From assembly GCA_964606295.1 (NCBI GenBank), contig CAZSFR010000015.1:1-19858 (forward strand): a stretch of DNA of 19,858 bases, in the 5' to 3' direction. The notes under the pieces are model-generated. The model was not told the DNA's origin, made no database searches, and saw only the letters and a program-made list of their open reading frames with translations. Position 1 is the first letter of the stretch. Each line of letters begins with the position of its first letter. Below are positions 1-6,492 of this stretch, piece by piece. This DNA is from JAGOPB01 sp964606295. GTDB lineage: Bacteria > Patescibacteriota > Minisyncoccia > Phycocordibacterales > UBA9973. Made by a program: the position numbers and the translations under genes.

Positions 1-63
1 ATGCATATATGTTCTCATATTTATCATTTTAGAGTGTTCTGCTTCAAAGGTAAATTTCCAACC

Positions 64-573
64 ATGAAAATAAGTATTTTAAAAATGTGCCCGGAATATC
101 TCAATAATGTAAGAAAAATTCTGGAAATAATGTGTCCTCAAAATAGAAATGATGTAAGCTATTTTACGGATCCGAGGCGATATATGTTGAACAGAAAGGA
201 GATAAATATTATCGTTGCCGGAGATACGTTTAGTAACCCTGATCTGCATCTTCCTTAAATAGTAAAAAAAATTAAGGAAAACAGTAAGGAAGCTATAGTC
301 ATCGGCTGGTCAAGTATTATTGATGCTGATCAAATACCAAATCTCGATGGTTTTTTTTACACCAAAGAGAATGTGTGCGATATTATTGGCAAAGAAAATT
401 TTGCTGAAATTTCAGATATAAAATTATCCGCAACCGCATTTCCTCTCGCACGATTTCTTGCGAACTCATTCACGCTAAAAACTCGCGAAGAAATAGTAGC
501 AAGCTTAAAGATTAAGGTAGACTGGAATGAGGAACTAAAGAAATTAAAGCGATTGCAACAAGTAAATCACTAA
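64..573 (+). pseudogene. Interrupted gene, possibly receiver-like domain, in-frame TAA
   Basis: One reading frame runs from an ATG at 64 to a TAA at 571-573 and is broken only by a TAA at 256-258. The second half resumes in the same frame at once (IVKKIKENSKEAIVIGW...), so this looks like a single nonsense mutation rather than two genes. The alternation of short hydrophobic strands (INIIVAGD, EAIVIGWSS, LDGFFYTKEN) with helices loosely recalls a response-regulator receiver fold, but the usual Asp and Lys sites are not clear. The second part also has an internal ATG at 373 that could give a 66-residue remnant. A weak AAAGG precedes the ATG at 64. An upstream in-frame ATG at position 1 touches the window edge, so the true 5' end is uncertain. 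A sequencing error is possible. The family is not recognised with confidence. Confidence 0.45.
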
Positions 574-587
574 AGACGAAATATTAC

Positions 588-617
588 GCGCTCTGTCACT
601 AGAGCGCATTTTTTTAT
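588..617 (+). terminator. Rho-independent terminator
   Basis: A perfect 7-bp stem (GCGCTCT at 588-594 pairing with AGAGCGC at 601-607) with a 6-nt loop is followed by a T-rich run. It closes the interrupted gene, 15 nt after its stop codon, and separates it from the tRNA-modification gene. Confidence 0.85.
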
Positions 618-646
618 TTGGCAACTATTTATGTTAGGCTGGAATT

Positions 647-1207
647 ATGAAATCAAAAAAAGCAAAAATTTTTGTACTACCCACAGACACGCTTTACGGT
701 ATCTGCGCTTCAGCGTTTTGTAAAGAGATGGTTGAGAAAATATACGACATCAAAGGACGCAATGAAAAGAAGCCGTTTATTATTCTTATTTCGAATCCAA
801 TGGATTTGGAGAAATTTGGAATTTCGAAGACGTTTTTGAAAGCACATAAAGAATTACTTGAGAAAGTCTGGCCGGGGAAAATAAGCGTCATACTTCCAAT
901 CTCAGATAACAGATTTGCATATCTTCATCGAGGCAAAAAGTCTCTCGCATTTCGCATGCCTCGCAAAAAGTCACTTCAAATGATTCTCAAGAAAACTGGT
1001 CCGCTCGTCGCCCCATCTGCCAATCCTGAGGGTTTGAAGCCAGCACAGACAATACGTGAAGCAAAAGCTTACTTCGGTGACAAGGTGGACGTTTATGTGT
1101 CGGGGGGAAGACTTACCGGTGCCCCGTCAACCATCATTGAGATAGCAAAAAATGGCTACGTCAAGCTTGTGCGGGAGGGCAGAGTCAAAGTATCATTAAG
1201 CAACTAG
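647..1207 (+). CDS. tsaC: L-threonylcarbamoyladenylate synthase (TsaC/Sua5/YrdC family)
   Basis: A 186-residue YrdC-domain protein. The family makes threonylcarbamoyl-AMP from threonine, bicarbonate and ATP. This is the first step of t6A37 formation on ANN-decoding tRNAs, in the cytoplasm. Visible motifs are PTDTLYG (residues 12-18), KGR (36-38) followed by KKP (41-43), the WPG turn, FRMP, and PSAN (123-126), which together line the nucleotide and threonine pocket. The length fits the single-domain TsaC form; there is no C-terminal Sua5 domain. It follows a terminator, so it should have its own promoter, though no strong Shine-Dalgarno site is seen. The dehydrogenase gene starts about 50 nt downstream on the same strand. 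The assignment is firm. The only doubt is TsaC versus a YciO-like paralogue, and the intact KGR and SAN motifs favour TsaC. Confidence 0.88.
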   Translation: MKSKKAKIFVLPTDTLYGICASAFCKEMVEKIYDIKGRNEKKPFIILISNPMDLEKFGISKTFLKAHKELLEKVWPGKISVILPISDNRFAYLHRGKKSLAFRMPRKKSLQMILKKTGPLVAPSANPEGLKPAQTIREAKAYFGDKVDVYVSGGRLTGAPSTIIEIAKNGYVKLVREGRVKVSLSN

Positions 1208-1255
1208 CGATTCGGACTAGTATTGTGTTTCACTATTAATTATAAACTCTCACCA

Positions 1256-2503
1256 ATGAATATGTTAAATACTCCATTCGAAAATTACAAACTCCGTGTT
1301 GCGCGTGCCGTAGATACTCTCGGTTTCTCAGAAGAATTGAAAGCAAAACTTGAAGTTCCTCAAAATATAATTGAAGGTGATATCACTATTAAGGGTGACG
1401 ACGGAAGCGAAAAGAAATTTCCAGCATATCGTGTTCAGTTCAACAATGCTCGTGGTCCATACAAAGGAGGCATTCGTTTCCATCCCGATGCTGACATTGA
1501 CGAAGTGAAGGCACTCGCTGCTTTGATGGCGATCAAATGTGCCGTCGTCGGAATACCTCTCGGTGGAGGAAAGGGGGGAGTGGCCTGCAACCCAAAAGAA
1601 CTTTCCAAAAATGAAATTGAACAGATCGCACGTGCTTGGGCACGTATGATGGCTCCCTCTATTGGAGCGAACAAAGATATTCCCGCACCAGATGTGTATA
1701 CAACACCACAGATAATGGGTTATATGGTGGACGAATTTGAAAAGATACATGGGCGAAGCGAGCCGGGTGTCATCACAGGCAAGCCTCTCTCAATGGGCGG
1801 GAGCAAGGGGCGCACACCTGCAACAGGTCTCGGAGGATTCTATGTCCTCGAAGCATTACTCGAAGCACTCGACGATAAGCGAAAGCTTCGTGTGGCGATA
1901 CAAGGATTTGGTAATGTCGGATTCTACGCAGCGAAATTCATTCATGAAGCAGGACACAAAGTGATTGCAGTTTCCGACAGCAAGGAAGCTATCTACGTGC
2001 AAGATGGACTCGATCCGATCGCGGTCAATCAGCACAAAGAAGAGGGCAAGAAGCTTTCAGACTATCCGGGTGCAGAGGTGATGACGAACGAACAATTGCT
2101 CGAACTCGAGTGCGATATACTGGTACCTGCAGCGCTCGACAATCAAATCCGCGAAGATAATGCGCCAAATATCAAAGCAAAAATTATTCTTGAACTAGCC
2201 AACGGCCCTGTCACACCGGCCGCGGACGATATACTCAAGAACAAAGGCGTCACAGTCGTTCCGGACGTGCTCGCAAACGCAGGCGGTGTGACGGTGTCGT
2301 ACTTTGAGTGGGTTCAAAATGTGTCCGGCTTCTACTGGACTGAAGAAGAAGTTTTCAGCAAGCTCCGACCTATCATGCAAGAGTCATTTCAGCAATCATT
2401 TATGCTTGCGGAAGAGAAGCATGTGACGCTTCGTGAAGGAGCATTCCTCCTAGCGGTCAAGAGGATTGGGGAGGCGATGAAGGATCGAGGAAGAATAAGT
2501 TAG
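1256..2503 (+). CDS. gdhA: Glu/Leu/Phe/Val dehydrogenase (glutamate dehydrogenase type)
   Basis: About 415 residues, the usual length for the hexameric small-subunit family. It catalyses reversible NAD(P)-dependent oxidative deamination of glutamate to 2-oxoglutarate and ammonia. From the chosen start, the N-terminal domain has GPYKGGIRFHP (K70), MAIKCA (K94) and PLGGGKGG with the catalytic-type lysine K106; IPAPDVYT carries the catalytic Asp (about 146). The Rossmann domain has GFGNVG (about 217-222) and VSDS at the end of the next strand. The C-terminal part NAGGVTVSYFEWVQN is typical. I chose ATG 1256 because homologues start near MLNTPFEN; an upstream in-frame ATG at 1223 would add 11 uncharacteristic residues, and ATG 1262 is also possible. 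Family assignment is strong. Substrate (glutamate rather than a branched-chain amino acid) is inferred and not certain. In a small genome it would link amino-acid and carbon metabolism. Confidence 0.9.
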   Translation: MNMLNTPFENYKLRVARAVDTLGFSEELKAKLEVPQNIIEGDITIKGDDGSEKKFPAYRVQFNNARGPYKGGIRFHPDADIDEVKALAALMAIKCAVVGIPLGGGKGGVACNPKELSKNEIEQIARAWARMMAPSIGANKDIPAPDVYTTPQIMGYMVDEFEKIHGRSEPGVITGKPLSMGGSKGRTPATGLGGFYVLEALLEALDDKRKLRVAIQGFGNVGFYAAKFIHEAGHKVIAVSDSKEAIYVQDGLDPIAVNQHKEEGKKLSDYPGAEVMTNEQLLELECDILVPAALDNQIREDNAPNIKAKIILELANGPVTPAADDILKNKGVTVVPDVLANAGGVTVSYFEWVQNVSGFYWTEEEVFSKLRPIMQESFQQSFMLAEEKHVTLREGAFLLAVKRIGEAMKDRGRIS

Positions 2504-2538
2504 ATTTTGAAATGCAAACAGTGCTAGAGAATTTTCGT

Positions 2539-2600
2539 CCAATGTTTTTATTGGTCCTCGGATTTCCTCGAAGCGAGGCCAGGCCAATAAAAACATTTGG
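2539..2600. repeat. Palindromic element A (intergenic)
   Basis: Outer arms at 2539-2554 and 2584-2600 are complementary over 16 bp with one bulged A. The inside holds CCTCG-AAG-CGAGG (2566-2578) and the blocks TTGGTCCTCG (2551-2560) and AGGCCAG (2576-2582). No T-run follows, so it is not a classic terminator. The same two blocks occur in the same order inside leuS (see the element at 4525-4577), which suggests a small dispersed repeat family. Confidence 0.7.
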
Positions 2601-2669
2601 GTGTGGGCTTGTAATACAAAAAGCAGAGCTGGATGGATAAAATTTTGGATAGAGATTTGAATAAAAAAT

Positions 2670-2700
2670 AAAAACAAGAAGCAATTTGCTTCTTGTTTTT
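2670..2700. terminator. Bidirectional terminator between convergent genes
   Basis: The A-rich left arm 2670-2682 (AAAAACAAGAAGC) pairs perfectly with the right arm 2688-2700 around a 5-nt loop, giving a T-run on the plus strand and, by complementarity, on the minus strand. It lies between the dehydrogenase gene (plus) and the coiled-coil membrane protein (minus), and its right edge overlaps the last codons and stop of the minus gene. Confidence 0.85.
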
Positions 2701-3202
2701 ATTTTTGGCGGTCTTTTATATTTTTTATTTCGTTCATCAAACTTTGTAGAGTAAGCTCGATTTTGTCCATGAGAGCTTTGTCGCGCTCGAGCTCTTCCTT
2801 TTCGTCCTCTTCGACATCTTCTTGGATCTCATCCACATCCTTTTCGATCTCCGCAACATCTTCTTGGATTTCATCCACATCTTTTTCAATCTCAGCGACG
2901 TCCTCCTGAATCTCGTCGACGTCCTCCTGAATATCCTCCACGTCCTCTTGAATGTACTCGATATCTTTTGTCGCTTTGTTGACGCTCATTTGGATGAATA
3001 TAGAAAGGTATATTGCTTCGAGTGAGACTATGGTCGTCAAAAAGAGAAGCACTGTGCCAAAAGGCACACCAAAAAGTATGACCATGAAAGCAGAGACGAA
3101 AAGTATCGTATGCGCGATCAACGATTCGATAGATCCGATCCACCTCGTTGCCTTTGTGGCGATGCGTTCGAGCTCATTTTTATTACGTGAGTTTTTTGGC
3201 AT
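2699..3202 (-). CDS. Two-helix membrane protein (DUF1003-like) with heptad-repeat tail
   Basis: About 167 residues from the ATG at 3202. A short polar N-terminus (MPKNSRNKNELERIATKATRWIGS) leads into two hydrophobic helices, roughly residues 28-47 and 50-72, ending in TIVSLEAIYLSIFIQMS. That last stretch closely resembles the DUF1003 signature (SLEAI...FI...SQNR). The rest is a strongly acidic coiled coil of IQEDVxE heptads followed by EEDEKEELERDK and an amphipathic end. The sequence suggests a dimer or trimer anchored in the membrane with a long cytoplasmic stalk; the function is unknown. A start at 3259 would add 19 residues overlapping the divergent promoter region, so I prefer 3202, which has an extended -10 box 10 nt upstream. 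It is divergent from the gene at 3242 and convergent with the dehydrogenase gene. The low-affinity iron permease family is another two-helix possibility, with weaker resemblance. Confidence 0.75.
   Translation of the reverse strand: MPKNSRNKNELERIATKATRWIGSIESLIAHTILFVSAFMVILFGVPFGTVLLFLTTIVSLEAIYLSIFIQMSVNKATKDIEYIQEDVEDIQEDVDEIQEDVAEIEKDVDEIQEDVAEIEKDVDEIQEDVEEDEKEELERDKALMDKIELTLQSLMNEIKNIKDRQK
2820..2966 (-). repeat. Tandem 42-bp and 21-bp coding repeat
   Basis: Two 42-bp units (2820-2861 and 2862-2903) are followed by three 21-bp units (2904-2924, 2925-2945, 2946-2966). They encode consecutive heptads of the form IQEDVxE/IEKDVDE in the minus-strand membrane protein. The units have drifted mainly at third codon positions, so the protein repeat is under selection while its DNA decays. 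Confidence 0.85.
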
Positions 3203-3212
3203 AAGCTTACAA

Positions 3213-3221
3213 AATATAGCA
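3213..3221 (-). promoter_or_regulatory. Extended -10 promoter for the minus-strand membrane gene
   Basis: On the minus strand the bases read TGC-TATATT, an extended -10 element ending 10 nt before the ATG at 3202. Transcription would start at or just before the start codon, which supports that start. Confidence 0.5.
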
Positions 3222-3227
3222 TATTTT

Positions 3228-3235
3228 GGTATACT
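3228..3235 (+). promoter_or_regulatory. -10 promoter TATACT, near-leaderless
   Basis: TATACT at 3230-3235, preceded by TTGG, ends 6 nt before the ATG at 3242. A transcript from here would have almost no leader. It lies back to back with the minus-strand promoter at 3213-3221, only about 8 nt away, so the two promoters probably compete. Confidence 0.55.
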
Positions 3236-3241
3236 CTCCAC

Positions 3242-3811
3242 ATGATAGATACAAATCATACTGCAAAAACTGCTCGAATCCTGAAGTTGTCACTTATTTT
3301 GGCAATTATAATTGTCCTGAATCTCTTCTTTAATTATGCAGTTTCACTTCTTTATAAAACGCCAACTTTCGAAGCTTTTTGTCCGATTGAGATAACATCT
3401 CGTGCGTACACTGACAAAAGCATGTGTATTGATGCGGGTGGTCAGTGGAATGAAACGACCTCTCCGATGGATATCAAATCTACTCAACCAATATCAGCGC
3501 CAGTTGCAATCACAGGGTATTGCGATGTGACGTACACATGTGGCGCACAGTATAACGATGCGCAAAGTCTTTATAATAGAAATGTATTTATTATTTTCGT
3601 CATACTCGGCATGATTGCATTGACGACTGGATTTTATATGATGCGTTTTTCTGTTGTAGCGCTCGGCTTCTCTCTTGGCGGTGTTACCTCTCTTTTAATC
3701 GGAGCAATGCGATATTGGAGCGATATGCAAGATTGGCTTCGCGTCGCTGTACTCGCCGCAGCACTCGTTGCTCTCATTTGGCTTGGCATTAAAAAAATTA
3801 AGGACGAATGA
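3242..3811 (+). CDS. Four-helix membrane protein with extracytoplasmic cysteine loop
   Basis: 189 residues. Predicted helices are about 13-37, 114-134, 136-157 and 165-183. The long loop between helices 1 and 2 carries four cysteines (C47, C62, C94, C100), with MCIDAGGQW around C62 and GYCDVTYTCG around C94/C100. With both ends inside, this loop would face the outside, where two disulfides could form. The C-terminus is basic and cytoplasmic (KKIKDE). The stop codon overlaps the leuS start (ATGA at 3808-3811), so the two genes are translationally coupled and share the promoter at 3228-3235. I do not recognise a named family. Similar small proteins with a C...GGxW loop seem common in Parcubacteria, but I give this from memory and not from a search. 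Confidence 0.75.
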   Translation: MIDTNHTAKTARILKLSLILAIIIVLNLFFNYAVSLLYKTPTFEAFCPIEITSRAYTDKSMCIDAGGQWNETTSPMDIKSTQPISAPVAITGYCDVTYTCGAQYNDAQSLYNRNVFIIFVILGMIALTTGFYMMRFSVVALGFSLGGVTSLLIGAMRYWSDMQDWLRVAVLAAALVALIWLGIKKIKDE

Positions 3812-6450
3812 AATCCTACGACCATAAAAAAATAGAAAAGAAGTGGCAAAAGGAATGGCAGAAATCCGGTATTTATAATGCAAAAGATAACTCAAAGAAG
3901 AAAAAGTTTTACAGCTTAATTGAGTTTCCGTATCCATCCGGCGATGGGCTGCACGTCGGACATCCGAGACCATACATCGGTATGGATATTGTCTCTCGCA
4001 AACGCCGTATGGAGGGCTACAACGTACTCTATCCGATCGGATGGGACGCATTCGGACTTCCGACGGAAAACTTCGCAATCAAAACAGGTATTCAACCAAA
4101 AATTGTTACGAAGAAAAATACTAACATTTTCCGCAGACAAATCCAGTCTCTCGGCATCTCTTTTGATTGGTCACGAGAAATTAATACGACAGATCCAGAA
4201 TATTACAAATGGACTCAATGGATATTTTTGCAGATGTTCAAGCGCGGTCTTGCGTACAAAACGAGTACGGCTATCAATTGGTGTCTTTCATGCAAGATCG
4301 GTCTTGCAAATGAAGAAGTCGTCGATGGCAAATGCGAGCGCTGTGGTGGTATGACAGAGAAAAGAGAAAAGGATCAATGGATGCTCGCGATTACGAAGTA
4401 TGCTGACAGGCTCGATCGAGACCTCGATACCGTGGATTACCTTCCGAAGATAAAGGCGCAGCAGAGAAACTGGATTGGCAGAAGTGAAGGGAGTGAAATT
4501 GATTTTAAAATTTCCATCACTGGTGAAACTTTACTTTGGTCCTCGAGGAAGGCCAGCCAGACCATTCGTAAAACTTCTCTTAACGACTCAATAAATGTTT
4601 TCACCACACGTGCAGACACACTCTTTGGGGTGACGTATGTCGTTCTCGCGCCGGAGCATCCATTAGTTGAAAGTTTAAAGTTGAAGGTAAAAAATAATGA
4701 AGAAGTACAGAAATATTTGAATACAACAAAGAAGAAAACTGACATCGAACGCACTGCAGAAGGAAAAGAAAAGCATGGTGTAGAGCTCGAAGGAATATTT
4801 GCAGTTAATCCTGCAAATGGCGAGGAGTTGCCTGTGTGGATCGCTGATTATGTTCTCCCACAATACGGAACGGGGGCAATCATGGCAGTGCCGTCACACG
4901 ACGAACGCGATTTTGCATTTGCAGACAAGTATGGACTTGAGAAAAAGTGTGTGATAGAGCCTTCGAAAGATGCTCTTGGGCAAGGAGATCACATGAACCT
5001 CGATTCGTTGACAGAATTTCTCACGAAAGTAATTCAAGGTGAAGCGTGTTATCTCGGAGACGGAGGAAAACTTATTAATTCTGGTAAATTCGACAACATG
5101 CTTTCACATGAGGCGCGTGTTGCAATATCTGAGCATGTTGGTGGCCGTGTTGTGACGAAGTACAAGCTTCGCGATTGGGTATTTTCTCGCCAGCGGTATT
5201 GGGGAGAACCTATTCCGCTTGTGTTCTGTCAGCACTGCGCGGAGCAAATCAAAAATAGAAAGATGAAAGTGAAAAGTGAAGGAGAAAAAGTAAATCCCGG
5301 TTGGTTTGCCGTGCCTGAAAAGGACCTTCCCCTCAAACTTCCAGAAGTCGAATCCTACAAACCGACAGATTCAGGAGAAAGTCCGCTTGCTGGCATAACA
5401 AAGTGGGTAAATGTAAAATGTCCCGAGTGCGGAGGTAAAGCGAAGCGCGAGACAGATACAATGCCTAACTGGGCAGGGAGTTCTTGGTATTTCTTGAGGT
5501 ATGTAGACCCAAAGAATAGAAAAGTTTTTGTAGATAAAAAGAAGCTTGCTTACTGGTCTTCATCAAAAAAGCTAGAATCTAAAAGCTCAAACCTAACAGC
5601 TGGTCCTGTGGATTGGTATAACGGAGGCATGGAACACACGACACTTCACTTACTCTATTCTCGTTTCTGGCACAAATTTCTCTTCGATCAAAAGCTTGTC
5701 CCCACAAGTGAACCGTACAAGAAACGAACATCACATGGATATATCCTTGCAGAAGGGGGTGAAAAGATGTCCAAATCTCGAGGTAATGTCATCAATCCCG
5801 ACGATTTAGTGTCTATGTATGGAGCAGACACATTGCGAGTCTACGAAATGTTCATCGGCCCGTTTGACCAGACTGCTGTCTGGTCAACAGAGAGCATCAT
5901 TGGATGTCGCAGATTTATCGAAAAGGTAGTTCGTATCAGCCAAAAAATACAAAAAACGAAACACACGAAAACAAATCCACAGATTCTCCGTACGCTTCAC
6001 AAAACGATAAAACAGGTTGGCGAGGATATCGAAAAAATGTCATTCAATACAGCCGTCTCAGCAATGATGGTCTGCGTCAACGAGCTGGAAAAGGCAGAAG
6101 TAATTGCAAGGGAAGATTTTCTTACTTTTGTACAGATATTTTCTGTTTTTGCTCCACACGTTGCAGAAGAGATATGGCAGGAAGTCGAAAGTCGAAAGTC
6201 AAAATCTGAAAGTATTCACGAGTCAAAGTGGCCGGTGTACGATCCGGCACTTATAGTCGCTCCAACTGTCACAATTGGAATTCAGATCAACGGCAAAGTA
6301 AGAGCAGATATGGAAGTTGGTGTGACCGAAAGTCTAGAAAGTGTGAGGGAGAGAGCGTTGGCGCATCCAAAGGTTATCCCTTGGCTTTTCGACAAAGATA
6401 TAAAAAAGGTGATATACATCACAGGAAAAATAGTATCTATTGTCATCTAA
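3808..6450 (+). CDS. leuS: Leucyl-tRNA synthetase
   Basis: 880 residues; class Ia enzyme that charges tRNA-Leu with leucine using ATP, in the cytoplasm. Visible parts in order: HVGH (49-52, the HIGH motif), CLSC...CERC zinc knuckle, NWIGRSEG leading into the CP1 editing domain, FTTRADTLFG (threonine-rich editing motif), GTGAIMAVPSHDERD (editing Asp region), RDWVFSRQRYWGEPIP, CPEC...DTMPNWAGSSWY, KMSKS (653-657), anticodon-binding helices, and the C-terminal INGKVR...VIYITGKIVSIVI. The start ATG overlaps the previous stop. Several segments are longer than in well-known bacterial LeuRS: about 20 extra residues near 240-260 (a palindromic insert), about 18 near IKNRKMKVKSEGEKVN, about 15 at SSSKKLESKSSNLTAG, and a short VESRKSKSE stretch. 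These look like low-complexity or repeat-derived insertions on the enzyme surface. The identity is certain. Confidence 0.97.
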   Translation: MKSYDHKKIEKKWQKEWQKSGIYNAKDNSKKKKFYSLIEFPYPSGDGLHVGHPRPYIGMDIVSRKRRMEGYNVLYPIGWDAFGLPTENFAIKTGIQPKIVTKKNTNIFRRQIQSLGISFDWSREINTTDPEYYKWTQWIFLQMFKRGLAYKTSTAINWCLSCKIGLANEEVVDGKCERCGGMTEKREKDQWMLAITKYADRLDRDLDTVDYLPKIKAQQRNWIGRSEGSEIDFKISITGETLLWSSRKASQTIRKTSLNDSINVFTTRADTLFGVTYVVLAPEHPLVESLKLKVKNNEEVQKYLNTTKKKTDIERTAEGKEKHGVELEGIFAVNPANGEELPVWIADYVLPQYGTGAIMAVPSHDERDFAFADKYGLEKKCVIEPSKDALGQGDHMNLDSLTEFLTKVIQGEACYLGDGGKLINSGKFDNMLSHEARVAISEHVGGRVVTKYKLRDWVFSRQRYWGEPIPLVFCQHCAEQIKNRKMKVKSEGEKVNPGWFAVPEKDLPLKLPEVESYKPTDSGESPLAGITKWVNVKCPECGGKAKRETDTMPNWAGSSWYFLRYVDPKNRKVFVDKKKLAYWSSSKKLESKSSNLTAGPVDWYNGGMEHTTLHLLYSRFWHKFLFDQKLVPTSEPYKKRTSHGYILAEGGEKMSKSRGNVINPDDLVSMYGADTLRVYEMFIGPFDQTAVWSTESIIGCRRFIEKVVRISQKIQKTKHTKTNPQILRTLHKTIKQVGEDIEKMSFNTAVSAMMVCVNELEKAEVIAREDFLTFVQIFSVFAPHVAEEIWQEVESRKSKSESIHESKWPVYDPALIVAPTVTIGIQINGKVRADMEVGVTESLESVRERALAHPKVIPWLFDKDIKKVIYITGKIVSIVI
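4525..4577 (+). repeat. Palindromic element B, in frame inside leuS
   Basis: Imperfect inverted repeat. Left arm 4525-4541 and right arm 4560-4577 pair in blocks GAA/TTC, TTTAC/GTAAA and TGGTC/GACCA, with two small mismatched patches. The centre holds the palindrome CCTCGAGG (4541-4548). It carries TTGGTCCTCG (4536-4545) and AGGCCAG (4550-4556), the same blocks in the same order as intergenic element A. Translated it gives ETLLWSSRKASQTIRKTS, residues 240-257 of LeuRS, between EIDFKI and VFTTRADT, where other LeuRS proteins have a much shorter link. Confidence 0.65.
6181..6212 (+). repeat. Degenerate GAAAGTC simple repeat in leuS
   Basis: Several imperfect copies of a 7-nt unit (GAAGTC, GAAAGTC, GAAAGTC, then AAAATCTGAAAG) encode the VESRKSKSE stretch just before SIHESKWP. 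A related run (GAAAGTGAAAAGTGAAGG at about 5264-5281) encodes the KMKVKSEGE insert. Both lie at positions where LeuRS loops vary in length. Confidence 0.5.
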
Positions 6451-6478
6451 TCCACAAGGTATTTGAAGTGTTATGGCG

Positions 6479-6484
6479 TATAAT
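6479..6484 (+). promoter_or_regulatory. -10 box TATAAT before the envelope gene block
   Basis: A consensus TATAAT ends 8 nt before the ATG at 6493, within the 42-nt gap after leuS. No convincing -35 is seen at the right distance. It would give a leaderless or near-leaderless message for the membrane polymerase gene. Confidence 0.5.
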
Positions 6485-6492
6485 AGAATGAC

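Noticed and set aside
64..573. Stop-codon recoding (as in Gracilibacteria) explaining the internal stop
   Set aside because: The internal stop is TAA, whereas the known recoding is of TGA, and TGA ends real genes in this window.
1223..1255. Dehydrogenase start at ATG 1223
   Set aside because: The extra residues (MCFTINYKLSP) do not look like the family's N-terminus, and ATG 1256 gives the usual length.
1328..1750. Antisense reading frames of 70-140 codons over the dehydrogenase, leuS, murJ, ABC and lepA genes
   Set aside because: They lie wholly opposite strongly conserved genes, have low-complexity Cys/Ser/Arg-rich translations and no promoter or motif support.
5553..5605. CTGGTC direct repeat flanking the SSSKKLESKSSNLTAG insert in leuS, as a target-site duplication
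   Set aside because: The copies are 47 bp apart, not a multiple of three, so a clean insertion would break the frame; a 6-nt repeat is expected by chance.
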